Origin: Alphaproteobacteria bacterium
Lineage (GTDB): Bacteria; Pseudomonadota; Alphaproteobacteria; Micavibrionales; Micavibrionaceae
Direction of reading: 5' to 3'
DNA length: 44,664 bases
Assembly (NCBI GenBank): GCA_030426925.1
Contig: JAUHXT010000006.1
Location: forward strand, 1 to 44,664
Shown here: positions 26,335-35,214 of the stretch, one piece after another
Position numbering within the stretch: position 1 is the stretch's first letter
Layout of the letters: each line of letters opens with the position of its first letter
Program-made: the position numbers and the translations under genes
The notes under the pieces: model-generated
Database searches by the model: none
What the model was told of the DNA's origin: nothing
The model's input: the letters and a program-made list of their open reading frames with translations, nothing else

Positions 26335-26398
26335 AACCCTTGATTTTTTGGGAAAAGCCGCGTAAAAGCACACCAGAATTCAAGAAACGGAGCTAAAA

Positions 26399-26644
26399 AT
26401 GAAAGCGGATACGCATCCAGATTACCATGAGATCACTGTTGTCATGACAGATGGCACGGAGTTCAAAACCCGCTCTACGTATGGGAAAGAAGGCGAAGTC
26501 CTGAAACTGGACGTTGACCCGAAATCTCACCCGGCATGGCAGGGTGGAACCCATAAAGTGGTTGAAAAAGGCCAGCTTTCCAAGTTCGAGAAGCGCTACG
26601 GCAGCTTCCTTACATCTGGCGGCAAGGACGAAAAAGCCAACTAA
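26399..26644 (+). CDS. rpmE: 50S ribosomal protein L31
   Basis: Ribosomal protein bL31, 81 aa. The N-terminus [19 protein letters not shown], then [22 protein letters not shown] and SKFEKRYG match alphaproteobacterial L31. The zinc-binding cysteines are absent, as in the zinc-independent form. A GGAG lies 7 bases before ATG. Confidence 0.93.
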   Translation: MKADTHPDYHEITVVMTDGTEFKTRSTYGKEGEVLKLDVDPKSHPAWQGGTHKVVEKGQLSKFEKRYGSFLTSGGKDEKAN

Positions 26645-26656
26645 TACGGGGTATTT

Positions 26657-26929
26657 ATGACCTTATCACACGCAATATTCGGAAGTGCTGTCCTGTTAAC
26701 GGTGGCTATCCTGTTTGCGTCCCTGAACCCTGCTGAAAGCCAGCGCCGTGCGGACGGCTATATGATTGCCTCATCCGGCACAAACGGCCAGTTTGTCTGG
26801 CGCGTGAATACCACGACCGGCGCTGTTTCTTATTGTATTCGCAAAGACAATTCCCTGGACCGGGACTTTATCGCGGAGCGTCCGCCTTATTGTTCAGCGT
26901 CTTCTCCACCTTTAAATTCAGGCCAGTAA
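26657..26929 (+). CDS. Small exported hypothetical protein
   Basis: A 90-aa product with an N-terminal signal or anchor (residues 5-24) and a short domain containing DGYMIASSGTNGQFVWRVN and VSYCIRKD with two Cys residues (in SYCIR and PPYCS) that could form a disulfide. Not recognised. It lies 12 bases after rpmE, so co-transcription is likely. It converges with valS. Confidence 0.7.
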   Translation: MTLSHAIFGSAVLLTVAILFASLNPAESQRRADGYMIASSGTNGQFVWRVNTTTGAVSYCIRKDNSLDRDFIAERPPYCSASSPPLNSGQ

Positions 26930-26951
26930 CAATCGCGTTAGCGTTACTTCC

Positions 26952-29609
26952 TTAGGCCGCTTCTTCGAGCTGTTTGAGCGCTTGTGAGAGCTTTGTGACG
27001 ATGCCTTCCGCGTTGGTACGGCGGCTTTTCTGCTCTTCAATAACCTCATCAGGCGCGTTCTCAATAAACTTCTTGTTTTCAAGCTTTTGATTGATTTTCT
27101 TAATGTCATCTTCGAGTCTTTGAATCTCTTTTTGAAGACGTGCGCGTTCCTTATCCAGGTCAATAATGTCGGCAATCGGCAAGATTAGTGTGGTTTTGTC
27201 GATGACTGTCTGGATTGAGCCTTTCGGAGCATCCCCGTCAATCAGTTCTATGGTCTCAATACGGGCCATTTGCTTGATAATACCTTCATAAGCGCTCAGG
27301 CCTTCTTTCGTAGCGTCACAGGCATCCTTGACCATCAGGGCAATTTTGGCGCCCGCCGGCACGTTCATGTCGGCGCGGACGGAGCGGATTTCACTGATGA
27401 TACGAATCAACCAGCCGATTTTCTGTCCGGCGTCCTCGTTTTTCAGGTTTTGCGCGTAATCCGGCCATTTGGAGGTAATCAGCCGTTCCTTGTTCTTCAG
27501 CAGGGATTCCTGCAGTTCTTCGGTAATATACGGCATGAACGGGTTCAGCAGCAGCAGGATTTGTTCAAGCACCCAGCCCGTTGTGGCCTTTGTTTCGGCC
27601 TTCAGCGCTTCGTCATCGCCGTTCATAACGGGTTTTGTGAATTCCAGGTACCAGTCGCAGAATGTACCCCAGACAAACTGGTAGATTGCGTTTGCGGCTT
27701 CGTTGAAGCGGTATTGTTCCAGCGCGCTATCAATTTTGTCCTTGGTGTCGGCGACCGAGTGGACAATCCAGCGGTTTAGCGTGCTTTCTACACCCGACGG
27801 GTCAAAGCCGTTTTGCGGCAGGGCTTCGTTCATTTCGCAATAACGTGCGGCATTCCACAGCTTGGTGGCGAAGTTCCGGTATCCTTCGACCCGGTCTTCT
27901 GAGAGTTTGATGTCCCTACCCTGCGCGGCCATGGCTGTCAGTGTGAAGCGCAGCGCGTCAGCACCATATTTTTCAATGATATCGAGCGGGTCAATGACAT
28001 TGCCTTTGGATTTGGACATTTTCTGTCCCTTCCCGTCACGTACCAGCGCGTGAATATAGACCTTTTTGAACGGGACATCGTCCATGAAGTGAATGCCCAT
28101 CATCATCATCCGGGCAACCCAGAAGAAGATAATGTCAAAGCCGGTGATAAGGACATCGCCGGGATAGTATTTTTTCAGTTCCGGCGTTTCTTCCGGCCAG
28201 CCCAACGTTGAAAACGGCCACAGGGCCGACGAAAACCATGTATCCAGAACATCTTCGTCACGGGTGATGTCTACAGGGCCGTCATAATGTTTGTTGGCCT
28301 GTTCCTGTGCTTCTTCTTCGGTTTCGGCGACGAAAACTTCACCGTTCGGGCCGTACCATGCCGGGATCTGGTGTCCCCACCAGAGCTGGCGAGAAATACA
28401 CCATGGCTGAATGTTTTCGAGCCATTCGAAATACGTGTTTTCCCAGTTTTTCGGGACGAATTCTGTCTTACCGCTACGCACTGCTTCCAGCGCAGGTTTG
28501 GCCAGAGTTTCGGCATCGACGTACCATTGATCGGTCAGGTATGGCTCGATGATAACGCCCGAACGGTCGCCATACGGCACCTGGTGCACGTGGTCTTCGA
28601 TTTTATCGAGCAGACCCAGTTCATCAAAGTCATCCACGACTTTCAGGCGGGCTTTTTCGCGGGAAAGGCCTATATAATCGGCCGGGCAGTTTTCATTCAT
28701 AACCGCTTCATCGGTGAACAGGTTGATGAGCGGAATATTGGCGTCTGGATGACGCGAAGCGACGGCAAAGTCGTTATAGTCATGCGCAGCTGTGATTTTA
28801 ACCGCTCCCGAACCAAAATCGGCCTTCACGTATTCATCGGCAATAATGGGAATTGCACGGTCGACGATCGGCACGATGACTTTCTTGCCAACCAGATCCT
28901 TATAACGTTCGTCATCCGGATGAACGGCAACCGCGCCGTCGGCAAGGATTGTCTCAGGCCGCGTGGTGGCAATGGCGATGTATCCCGTTCCATCCTCGTA
29001 CGGATAGCGGAAATGGTACATTTTTCCCTTGATATCGCGGTGTTCGACCTCAAGATCTGAAATAGCGGTTTTCAGTTTCGGGTCCCAGTTCACCAGGCGC
29101 TTGTCGCGGTAAATCAGGCCTTCCTTGTATAGCTGGACGAATGTTTTCAGCACAGCGGCGGACAGGCCGTCATCCATGGTAAAACGTTCGCGTTCCCAGT
29201 CCGGTGTCGCGCCAAGCTTACGCAGCTGTCCTGTAATCGTGCCGCCTGAATATTCTTTCCATTCCCAGACTTTTTCTAAGAACTTGTCCCGTCCCATATC
29301 GCGGCGGTTTTGCCCCTGCTCGTCCAGCTGGCGTTCTACCACCATCTGTGTAGCGATTCCCGCGTGGTCCGTACCGGGCATCCATAGCGCGTCATCCCCT
29401 TTCATCCGTTTATAGCGGGTCAGGATGTCCTGAAGCGTCATGGTGAGAGCATGGCCCATATGCAGCGACCCCGTCACGTTCGGTGGGGGCATCATAATGG
29501 TGTGAGGCGCGGCATTGCCTTCCGGATGTGCGCGGAACGCCCCGGACTTCTCCCATTCCTCATAGAATTTGTCTTCAATCTCAGCCGGTGAAAATGTCTT
29601 ATCCAGCAT
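26952..29609 (-). CDS. valS: Valyl-tRNA synthetase
   Basis: ValRS charges tRNA-Val and edits threonine. It is 885 aa, class I, with the HIGH-type motif as HMGH (NVTGSLHMGHALTMTLQD), the editing domain (TTRPETILADGAVAVHP, ADFGSGAVKITAAHDYND), KMSKSKGNVIDP, anticodon domain and a C-terminal coiled coil at about 815-880 (KERARLQKEIQRLEDDI). It lies downstream of popZ on the same strand. Confidence 0.98.
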   Translation of the reverse strand: MLDKTFSPAEIEDKFYEEWEKSGAFRAHPEGNAAPHTIMMPPPNVTGSLHMGHALTMTLQDILTRYKRMKGDDALWMPGTDHAGIATQMVVERQLDEQGQNRRDMGRDKFLEKVWEWKEYSGGTITGQLRKLGATPDWERERFTMDDGLSAAVLKTFVQLYKEGLIYRDKRLVNWDPKLKTAISDLEVEHRDIKGKMYHFRYPYEDGTGYIAIATTRPETILADGAVAVHPDDERYKDLVGKKVIVPIVDRAIPIIADEYVKADFGSGAVKITAAHDYNDFAVASRHPDANIPLINLFTDEAVMNENCPADYIGLSREKARLKVVDDFDELGLLDKIEDHVHQVPYGDRSGVIIEPYLTDQWYVDAETLAKPALEAVRSGKTEFVPKNWENTYFEWLENIQPWCISRQLWWGHQIPAWYGPNGEVFVAETEEEAQEQANKHYDGPVDITRDEDVLDTWFSSALWPFSTLGWPEETPELKKYYPGDVLITGFDIIFFWVARMMMMGIHFMDDVPFKKVYIHALVRDGKGQKMSKSKGNVIDPLDIIEKYGADALRFTLTAMAAQGRDIKLSEDRVEGYRNFATKLWNAARYCEMNEALPQNGFDPSGVESTLNRWIVHSVADTKDKIDSALEQYRFNEAANAIYQFVWGTFCDWYLEFTKPVMNGDDEALKAETKATTGWVLEQILLLLNPFMPYITEELQESLLKNKERLITSKWPDYAQNLKNEDAGQKIGWLIRIISEIRSVRADMNVPAGAKIALMVKDACDATKEGLSAYEGIIKQMARIETIELIDGDAPKGSIQTVIDKTTLILPIADIIDLDKERARLQKEIQRLEDDIKKINQKLENKKFIENAPDEVIEEQKSRRTNAEGIVTKLSQALKQLEEAA

Positions 29610-29655
29610 GAATCATCCTTTTCAATACGAATAAATGAGTAATCTGGATAAGGTT

Positions 29656-30147
29656 TTAGTCGTCTAAAGCCTTGCGGGCAAGCTTTTCCAGCTCTTTTTG
29701 GACCAGGCGTTCGACCATGGGTGACAGGTTGCCGTCGACCCATTCGCGCAGCATAGGGTTCAGAAGCTCCCGTACGATGTCTTCAACCGTTACGCCGCTA
29801 TAGCCTTCCCGGCGATTGATGGGCATATTGCCGGTCAATTTCGTCAGGCTGGCCAAGGCTTCGGCTGCCACAGGTTCGGAGATAATACCGCCGACGGTCT
29901 CTTCCATATCTATTTCATCGACAGGTTCCGGCTCCGGTGCAGGCTCATCCCGCATTTCTTCCGTCAGTTCAAATACGTCTTCGGGTTCCGGCTCCGGTGC
30001 AGGTTTGGGTTCTGGCGTGGGCTCAGGAGTTGGTTCCTGCTCGGGCGCAGCAGCTTGTTCCCCCTCATCATCATCAGCAATGATTTGGCGGATAGAAGCG
30101 AGGATTTCCTCAATTGACGGTTCCTGATCAGGTGATTGATCTGACAT
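29656..30147 (-). CDS. popZ: PopZ-like polar organizing protein (DUF2497)
   Basis: PopZ forms polar condensates that anchor the chromosome origin in Caulobacter. It is 163 aa with the three PopZ parts: an N-terminal amphipathic helix (PSIEEILASIRQIIADD, residues 10-26), an acidic Pro/Glu-rich linker at about 35-85 (EPTPEPTPEPKPAPEPEPE), and a C-terminal helical oligomerisation region (VEDIVRELLNPMLREWVDG, ERLVQKELEKLAR). The valS neighbour is the usual context. Confidence 0.9.
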   Translation of the reverse strand: MSDQSPDQEPSIEEILASIRQIIADDDEGEQAAAPEQEPTPEPTPEPKPAPEPEPEDVFELTEEMRDEPAPEPEPVDEIDMEETVGGIISEPVAAEALASLTKLTGNMPINRREGYSGVTVEDIVRELLNPMLREWVDGNLSPMVERLVQKELEKLARKALDD

Positions 30148-30198
30148 ATTGAAATCGATAACTAGAATAAGTGAATGTTAAGAATACGCTATTTACAG

Positions 30199-30225
30199 TT
30201 TCTATCATCCATGAGGGCTTGTCAA
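30199..30225 (-). promoter_or_regulatory. Possible popZ promoter
   Basis: On the minus strand a perfect TTGACA (30225-30220) is followed after 15 bases by TAGAAA (30204-30199), about 50 bases before the popZ start. The spacing is short, so this is tentative. Confidence 0.35.
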
Positions 30226-30276
30226 AACCGTAAATGCTTCAATCCTCATAATAATTTATAAAACGGTCATAAACCC

Positions 30277-30936
30277 TTATAATTGGAAATCGTGCTTGGG
30301 CTCAAAACCCTGTAAATATGGTAAAGAAGAATCGAAAAGAACACGGTCCGAAAAGGCATCGCCAGAGCGGACGTAAAGCACCGCGCAGCCCTGCGCCCTT
30401 TCCTTCGGCCTGACAATGGCGACAAGCCGTCCGCCATCCCTGATCTGGTTTAACAGGGCCTGTGGGACATAAGAAACCGCCCCGTTAAGTAATATAGCAT
30501 CGTATAGCGCATGTTTTTCCAGCCCGGAGCGCATGGATGAACGGAACGACACGATATTTGAGCATCCAAGAGAATTCCAAAGAGGTTCAGCTTTTTCCGG
30601 AAATCCGCCCAACTCTTCGAGAGTAATTACAGTGCCGGCCAGCCTCGACAGAACCGCAGCGGAATAGCCGGTAGAATCGCCGATGTCCAGTACTGCGTGT
30701 CCGGGCGTTAATTCCAATGCCTGAACCAACCGGGCATGCGTTGTTGCGTCCATAAGGAAGCGCCCGTCAGGCAGCCTGATTTCGTCATCTATATAGGCAA
30801 TTCCGCGCTTTTCTTCAGGCAAGAACTGCTCGCGCGGCAACGTCTCGTAAGCGTTTAAAAGATCTGCCGAAACAACCCCTTGCGGGTGGATCTGACAGTC
30901 GACCATATTGGCTCTGGCTTGTTCGTAATTCATCAT
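30277..30936 (-). CDS. Protein-L-isoaspartate O-methyltransferase family protein
   Basis: This 219-aa SAM-dependent methyltransferase has N-terminal YEQARANMVDCQIHPQGV, LPREQFLPEEKRGIAYIDDEI and the SAM motif AVLDIGDSTGYSAAVLS. Family members repair isoaspartate, but this alphaproteobacterial branch may have another substrate; the usual G-x-GSGY loop reads GDSTGY. Two adjacent Met codons make the start uncertain by one residue. It is often found with tolC and DUF2497 genes; tolC is absent here. Confidence 0.88.
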   Translation of the reverse strand: MMNYEQARANMVDCQIHPQGVVSADLLNAYETLPREQFLPEEKRGIAYIDDEIRLPDGRFLMDATTHARLVQALELTPGHAVLDIGDSTGYSAAVLSRLAGTVITLEELGGFPEKAEPLWNSLGCSNIVSFRSSMRSGLEKHALYDAILLNGAVSYVPQALLNQIRDGGRLVAIVRPKERAQGCAVLYVRSGDAFSDRVLFDSSLPYLQGFEPKHDFQL

Positions 30937-31037
30937 GGCAAGGATATTAAAACATAAGGGGTGGCAGGAATAGCCGCTTTTTCAAAAAATCGCTGGAATT
31001 TTTATCGCTTATCCTCTAATTCTCTTAGTTCTTAAGC

Positions 31038-31111
31038 GGCGCGGTGGCAGATTGGTCATGCAGAGGATTGCAAATCCTTGTAAGCCGGTTCGATTCCGGC
31101 CCGTGCCTCCA
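31038..31111 (+). tRNA. tRNA-Cys (GCA)
   Basis: Acceptor arms GGCGCGG/CCGTGCC pair over 7 positions, T discriminator (typical of tRNA-Cys), encoded CCA. The anticodon loop contains GCA within GATTGCAAATC, and the TTCGATTCC T-loop is present. Confidence 0.95.
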
Positions 31112-31165
31112 TTATACAAATTTTCCCAACATTTGCATTTTTTGCAGACAACGACCAAGAAATTA

Positions 31166-32452
31166 CTAGAATTTAAGGCAATGCCGGTCCTGATATTTCA
31201 GATAGTTTTTTGAAGTAAATCCTGTCCGGCCATCCGGCCCTGTAACCAATGCCCACTGTTGCCCCAGATGATTTGTATAGTCGGCGTGGATTGTTACCAC
31301 ATCCCCTGCTTTCAGCGCTGAGGGTTTGTCTTCTAGTTCCGCCAACATGCCGTGGTCTGTCGCCGGGCCGTAGCGACGGTTCAGGCCGCTGTCTTCAGCA
31401 ACGGTTACGGTCGCTTGTTGCTCTGCAGGAAAACAAGCATCATACCCTGTTTCCTTCGCCTGCAGGAAGGGGACTGTCAGCAACATTATGTTGTCCAAAG
31501 CTGTGCTAAAGGCCTTTTCTGGCTGAGGTTCTGTATTCGTATGGGGTTGCACGCCACTATTAACAGCAAATACCACGGGCTGACCGTTGCTATTAAGTTT
31601 TATGGCGCCACCTGTTTCATCTACTTCGAAGTTAGGGCCGCCACTGGCACGCGGTGAAATATCGCCGACTGATGTGATGACGCTATGCCGATTGAACGAC
31701 AGAATATCTACACGCTCGTGTGTAGTGAGGCCGCTTTTATCGCCGGAAAAGCCAGCCATTGTGATCCTTGACGACTGTGACGTATGTTCCTGTTGCTGTT
31801 GGGTGGCGCTGTTAAAGTCTTTTTCAATATCGCGCCAGAATTTTTCCAAGTCTACGGCTTCAAATAATGCTGGCTTTACCTGCGCCGGAGTTACTGTAGT
31901 CGTAAAAATAAGTCCTATGTCAGCACGTGAATCCACGTGCCCCTCAGATACACCTATGTTGTAGTCTTCATAGAACGGGTGGATCCATGTCCCTTCGGCC
32001 TGCATAGCGTATTCCCAGACCACATTGTTTTGCTGGTAGTCGCCGTGCATAACAATATTTGACGGATCAACATCTTTGAGACAGTGGGCAGCGGTAGCGA
32101 TTATTGACCCTCTTTTCGTGGCTTGATAGCCCTCAAATTCTACGATTGTTCCGGTGCAGATATTATTGCCGTCGATCGAGAGGCTTACGACAGCGTTGTA
32201 TTCGGTTTCTTCCTGTAGGACAGGGCGTCTTTCATCAACCGGTCCAATACTGCCATGATCAGCGTTGTTCAATGCTGATATTCTCCACATTTTGACATTG
32301 GTTTCGTTGTTGAAATCAGACGCCAGAAAGTGTTCAAACAGCTCGTCAGTATCGAGCATGTCATGGCTATGTGTGTCCGATGCGACCAAAGGCAGCACTA
32401 TTACCACCGATGTTGCCAGCTTTTTTATTGTCTTAAATAACCCTCTATTCAT
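31166..32452 (-). CDS. Exported trypsin-like serine protease with C-terminal SH3-like domain
   Basis: This product has 428 residues from ATG 32452; a GTG at 32470 is an alternative. A signal peptide covers residues 1-30 (hydrophobic SVVIVLPLVAS). The S1 fold shows the His motif IATAAHC, the Asp in SRADIGLIF and the Ser motif as RASGGPNF instead of the usual GDSGGP: Ser is kept but Asp before it is Ala. The last 60 residues (about 370-428) form an SH3-like module (LKAGDVVTIHADY, QQWALVTGPDGRTGF), perhaps for peptidoglycan binding. It is divergent from the AlgE-like gene across an 81-100-base gap. Confidence 0.85.
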   Translation of the reverse strand: MNRGLFKTIKKLATSVVIVLPLVASDTHSHDMLDTDELFEHFLASDFNNETNVKMWRISALNNADHGSIGPVDERRPVLQEETEYNAVVSLSIDGNNICTGTIVEFEGYQATKRGSIIATAAHCLKDVDPSNIVMHGDYQQNNVVWEYAMQAEGTWIHPFYEDYNIGVSEGHVDSRADIGLIFTTTVTPAQVKPALFEAVDLEKFWRDIEKDFNSATQQQQEHTSQSSRITMAGFSGDKSGLTTHERVDILSFNRHSVITSVGDISPRASGGPNFEVDETGGAIKLNSNGQPVVFAVNSGVQPHTNTEPQPEKAFSTALDNIMLLTVPFLQAKETGYDACFPAEQQATVTVAEDSGLNRRYGPATDHGMLAELEDKPSALKAGDVVTIHADYTNHLGQQWALVTGPDGRTGFTSKNYLKYQDRHCLKF

Positions 32453-32496
32453 TGGTTTTACATATACCACAACGTGGATATTTTACAAATAAATTA

Positions 32497-32524
32497 TTGA
32501 TATTAAGGCATGTTCCTGTAAAAC
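32497..32524 (+). promoter_or_regulatory. Possible promoter of AlgE-like gene
   Basis: TTGATA (32497-32502), 16 bases, then TAAAAC (32519-32524), about 28 bases before the start codon. Moderate match only. Confidence 0.35.
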
Positions 32525-32551
32525 GGGCTATATGAACAGAGTAGTTTTACG

Positions 32552-35068
32552 ATGCTTTTGTACAATGTAAAGGATTTCGGTGCTGTTGGGGACGGTGTCA
32601 CCGATGATACAGCTGCTATACAGGCCGCTCTGAACGCTGCGCGGGATGCTGGTGGCGGACAAGTCTATTTACCTTCCGGAACCTATATCATTACTGGTAA
32701 TGACTTTGCCCATGAAGGGTCGCTGAACGTCTACAGCAATACAGAGCTGTTTGGCGACGGTATGGGACTTACCGAGATCAAGATGCAGGACGGCTGGGAC
32801 ACTAAAGTCACCGGCATGGTTCGCACGCCTTACGATGAAGTGACCGAGAACGTCATAATCCGTGATTTAACGCTGAATGGGAATCGAGAGAACGTCCCTG
32901 ATGAAGTCGATGGTATTATGACCGGGGTTGATCCGGGCAACCCGGCCGCCGACAATAATATCCTGATCGAACGTGTTGAAATTTACGATGTTTCGCGCAT
33001 TGCCTTTAACCCGCACGAGCAGACGACCAACCTGATCATCCGGGACAGTGTCGCCCACCATAATTCCTGGGACGGGTTCGTCGGCGATTTTGTTACCAAT
33101 GCGCTTTACGAAAACAACGTTGCGTATGAAAACGGACGGCACGGCTTCAATATTGTGACGCATAGTTCGAACGTTGTGTTGCGTGATAACCAGGCCTACG
33201 ACAACGGGGGCAACGGTATTACGATCCAGAAAGGCCAGGGAAGCCAGACGATCGAGGGGCATGAAAACCTTCTGAATACCGATATTCTTATCATTAATAA
33301 TGAAAGCTACCGCAACCGCCGCGGCGTGCTCACCAAGCACAGCGAGAATGTCCAGGTCATCAATAACACCGTCTATGATAATGTCTTTGAAGGCATCTAT
33401 ATGGAAGGTACGCGCGGCAGTATTGTCGACGGCAATACTGTCAGCGGACAATATCAGGGGATCGAATTGCTGGAATATCTTGGCTCCATCCCCGGCCCCA
33501 AGGAAACCTTCGATAACCTGGTTATCAATAATTTTATTATAGATTCCGTTGAAGCTCTGTTTGAACGCGGCGATGTCACGACTGTCTATAACAACATTTA
33601 CGCCGGAAATATTTATGATCCGGACGATCTTACTGTTCTGTTCGAAGCGGCAACATTGGAAGATGATTCCACGCCCTATACTTACAGTTTACTTGAAATA
33701 ACAGTTGACGTTCCGCCCAATTACGGCGCAGTGGCCGAAGGACAGGGTTTCCCTGCCGATGAGCCGGAACCAGAGCCTGAACCAGAGCCTGAACCAGAGC
33801 CTGAACCAGAGCCAGAACCTGAGCCTGAACCTGAGCCGGAACCTGAGCCAGAACCTGAGCCAGAACCAGAGCCCGAACCAGAGCCCGAACCAGAGCCCGA
33901 ACCAGAGCCCGAACCAGAGCCCGAACCAGAGCCCGAACCAGAGCCTGAACCAGAGCCTGAACCAGAGCCTGAACCAGAGCCTACAGCTCCCCTCACCCTT
34001 CGTGGGACGGATGACGCGGAAACTCTCACCGGTCAAGGGGGAAATGACACTCTGAAAGGCTATGCCGGTGATGATATCCTCATTGGCTCCGGCGGCGATG
34101 ATACCCTATGGGGCAATGACGGGGACGATATCCTCATCGGTGGTGAAGGCGCAGACTGGATCAAAGGCAGTGGCGGTGCCGATACCTACAAATATTTGTC
34201 GGTAAACGATGCGGGCGATACGATTGCCGATTTCCGCCCGGACGACAACGAGCGGATTGATTTATCCGCTATCTTTGGTTTCCTGCCGTTTGCAGGTACA
34301 AATCCGGCGCAACTGTTTCAAGACGGGTATATTTGGCTGGTCCAGAACGGCCAGGATGTCGAAATTTACATCGATCCGGATGGATATGGCGGTGAATTGT
34401 TCGGTGAAACACTCCTGGCGACGCTGAACAAGGCCAATGCCGATGAGATCGGGCTGGAACATTTTGTCTTCGCTTCTGACGAGATTGTTCCAGAACCGGA
34501 GCCAGAACCGGAGCCAGAACCGGAGCCAGAACCGGAGCCAGAACCGGAGCCAGAACCGGAGCCAGAACCGGAGCCAGTGTCTACGGACCCTCTTGACCTC
34601 CGTGGGACGGATGACGCGGAAACCCTTACCGGTCAAGGCGGAAATGATGTTTTGAAAGGCTATGGCGGTGATGATGTTATTTATGGCGGCGCAGGCGATG
34701 ATATTTTGTGGGGCAATGACGGCGATGACCGCCTGATCGGTGGCGCGGGCGCTGACTGGATCAAGGGCAGCGGCGGCATCGATACCTATGTCTATGAAGA
34801 CCTGATTGATGCCGGGGACGTCATTGTTGATTTCCGTGAGGGCGAGAAGCTGGATATTTCAAAGCTAACCGAGATCTTTGTGGGCGCCCCGCAAACGGCT
34901 GAGGCGCTGGAAAGCGAAGGATTCGTACAATTTGTACAAAACGGTAACAGCCAGACCGATGTTTATGTCGATCCGGATGGTGATGGTGGCGCCGCCTCTT
35001 CCGTACTGCTTGTAGAATTGAAGACCAACAGCGGCGATACGGTTGATGCCGGTGATCTGATCATCTGA
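32552..35068 (+). CDS. AlgE-like right-handed beta-helix protein with two RTX modules (mannuronan C5-epimerase family)
   Basis: This 838-aa protein is likely exported by a type I system: no signal peptide and glycine-rich calcium repeats. Residues 1-395 form a beta-helix module closely like Azotobacter AlgE A-modules ([69 protein letters not shown]). Then come a 74-residue Glu-Pro repeat, an RTX module (about 478-640; [17 protein letters not shown]), a 29-residue Pro-Glu repeat, and a second RTX module (about 680-838). Residues matching AlgE4 Tyr149, Asp152 and Lys117 are Ile150, Asn153 and Glu118; His155, Asp179, Arg196 and His197 are kept. Activity may therefore be altered or absent. No type I transporter is nearby. 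Confidence 0.88.
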   Translation: MLLYNVKDFGAVGDGVTDDTAAIQAALNAARDAGGGQVYLPSGTYIITGNDFAHEGSLNVYSNTELFGDGMGLTEIKMQDGWDTKVTGMVRTPYDEVTENVIIRDLTLNGNRENVPDEVDGIMTGVDPGNPAADNNILIERVEIYDVSRIAFNPHEQTTNLIIRDSVAHHNSWDGFVGDFVTNALYENNVAYENGRHGFNIVTHSSNVVLRDNQAYDNGGNGITIQKGQGSQTIEGHENLLNTDILIINNESYRNRRGVLTKHSENVQVINNTVYDNVFEGIYMEGTRGSIVDGNTVSGQYQGIELLEYLGSIPGPKETFDNLVINNFIIDSVEALFERGDVTTVYNNIYAGNIYDPDDLTVLFEAATLEDDSTPYTYSLLEITVDVPPNYGAVAEGQGFPADEPEPEPEPEPEPEPEPEPEPEPEPEPEPEPEPEPEPEPEPEPEPEPEPEPEPEPEPEPEPEPEPEPEPEPEPEPTAPLTLRGTDDAETLTGQGGNDTLKGYAGDDILIGSGGDDTLWGNDGDDILIGGEGADWIKGSGGADTYKYLSVNDAGDTIADFRPDDNERIDLSAIFGFLPFAGTNPAQLFQDGYIWLVQNGQDVEIYIDPDGYGGELFGETLLATLNKANADEIGLEHFVFASDEIVPEPEPEPEPEPEPEPEPEPEPEPEPEPEPVSTDPLDLRGTDDAETLTGQGGNDVLKGYGGDDVIYGGAGDDILWGNDGDDRLIGGAGADWIKGSGGIDTYVYEDLIDAGDVIVDFREGEKLDISKLTEIFVGAPQTAEALESEGFVQFVQNGNSQTDVYVDPDGDGGAASSVLLVELKTNSGDTVDAGDLII
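33761..33982 (+). repeat. In-frame 12-bp tandem repeat array encoding (Glu-Pro)37
   Basis: 222 bases of 6- and 12-base units (variants of GAGCCTGAACCA), including six identical consecutive copies of GAGCCCGAACCA. It encodes 37 Glu-Pro dipeptides joining the beta-helix to the first RTX module. Unit length keeps the frame, so copy number can change without breaking the protein. Confidence 0.95.
34490..34576 (+). repeat. In-frame 12-bp tandem repeat array encoding Pro-(Glu-Pro)14
   Basis: Seven perfect copies of GAACCGGAGCCA (34493-34576) after one CCA codon, joining the two RTX modules. Codon use differs from the first array, so it expanded separately. Confidence 0.95.
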
Positions 35069-35088
35069 TGAAAACGCCCGACTTACGC

Positions 35089-35118
35089 TTGACAAAGGCT
35101 AATGATTTTAGGCATAAC
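35089..35118 (+). promoter_or_regulatory. Promoter of tRNA-Asn
   Basis: Perfect TTGACA (35089-35094), 18 bases, CATAAC (35113-35118). The start would fall about 8 bases before the tRNA. Confidence 0.6.
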
Positions 35119-35132
35119 AACGCCTTGAGTGT

Positions 35133-35207
35133 TCCTCGATAGCTCAGCGGTAGAGCAGTTGACTGTTAATCAATTGGTCGCAGGTTCGAATCCTGCTCGG
35201 GGAGCCA
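35133..35207 (+). tRNA. tRNA-Asn (GTT)
   Basis: Acceptor arms TCCTCGA/TCGGGGA pair, D-arm AGCTCAGCGGTAGAGC, anticodon loop with GTT (GACTGTTAATC), T-loop GGTTCGAATCC and encoded CCA. Confidence 0.97.
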
Positions 35208-35214
35208 TTCTTTT

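Noticed and set aside
33689-34036. Long antisense frames rich in Gly-Ser or Phe-Trp-Leu-Arg across the Glu-Pro repeat
   Set aside because: They come from reading the repeat in other frames and have no ribosome sites.
33761-34576. Regular repeats considered as a CRISPR array
   Set aside because: Units are 12 bp, contiguous, without spacers, and in frame with a real protein.
31038-35207. Search for duplicated tRNA 3' ends as attachment sites
   Set aside because: No copy of the tRNA-Cys, tRNA-Asn or tRNA-Arg 3' ends was seen elsewhere and no integrase is present.
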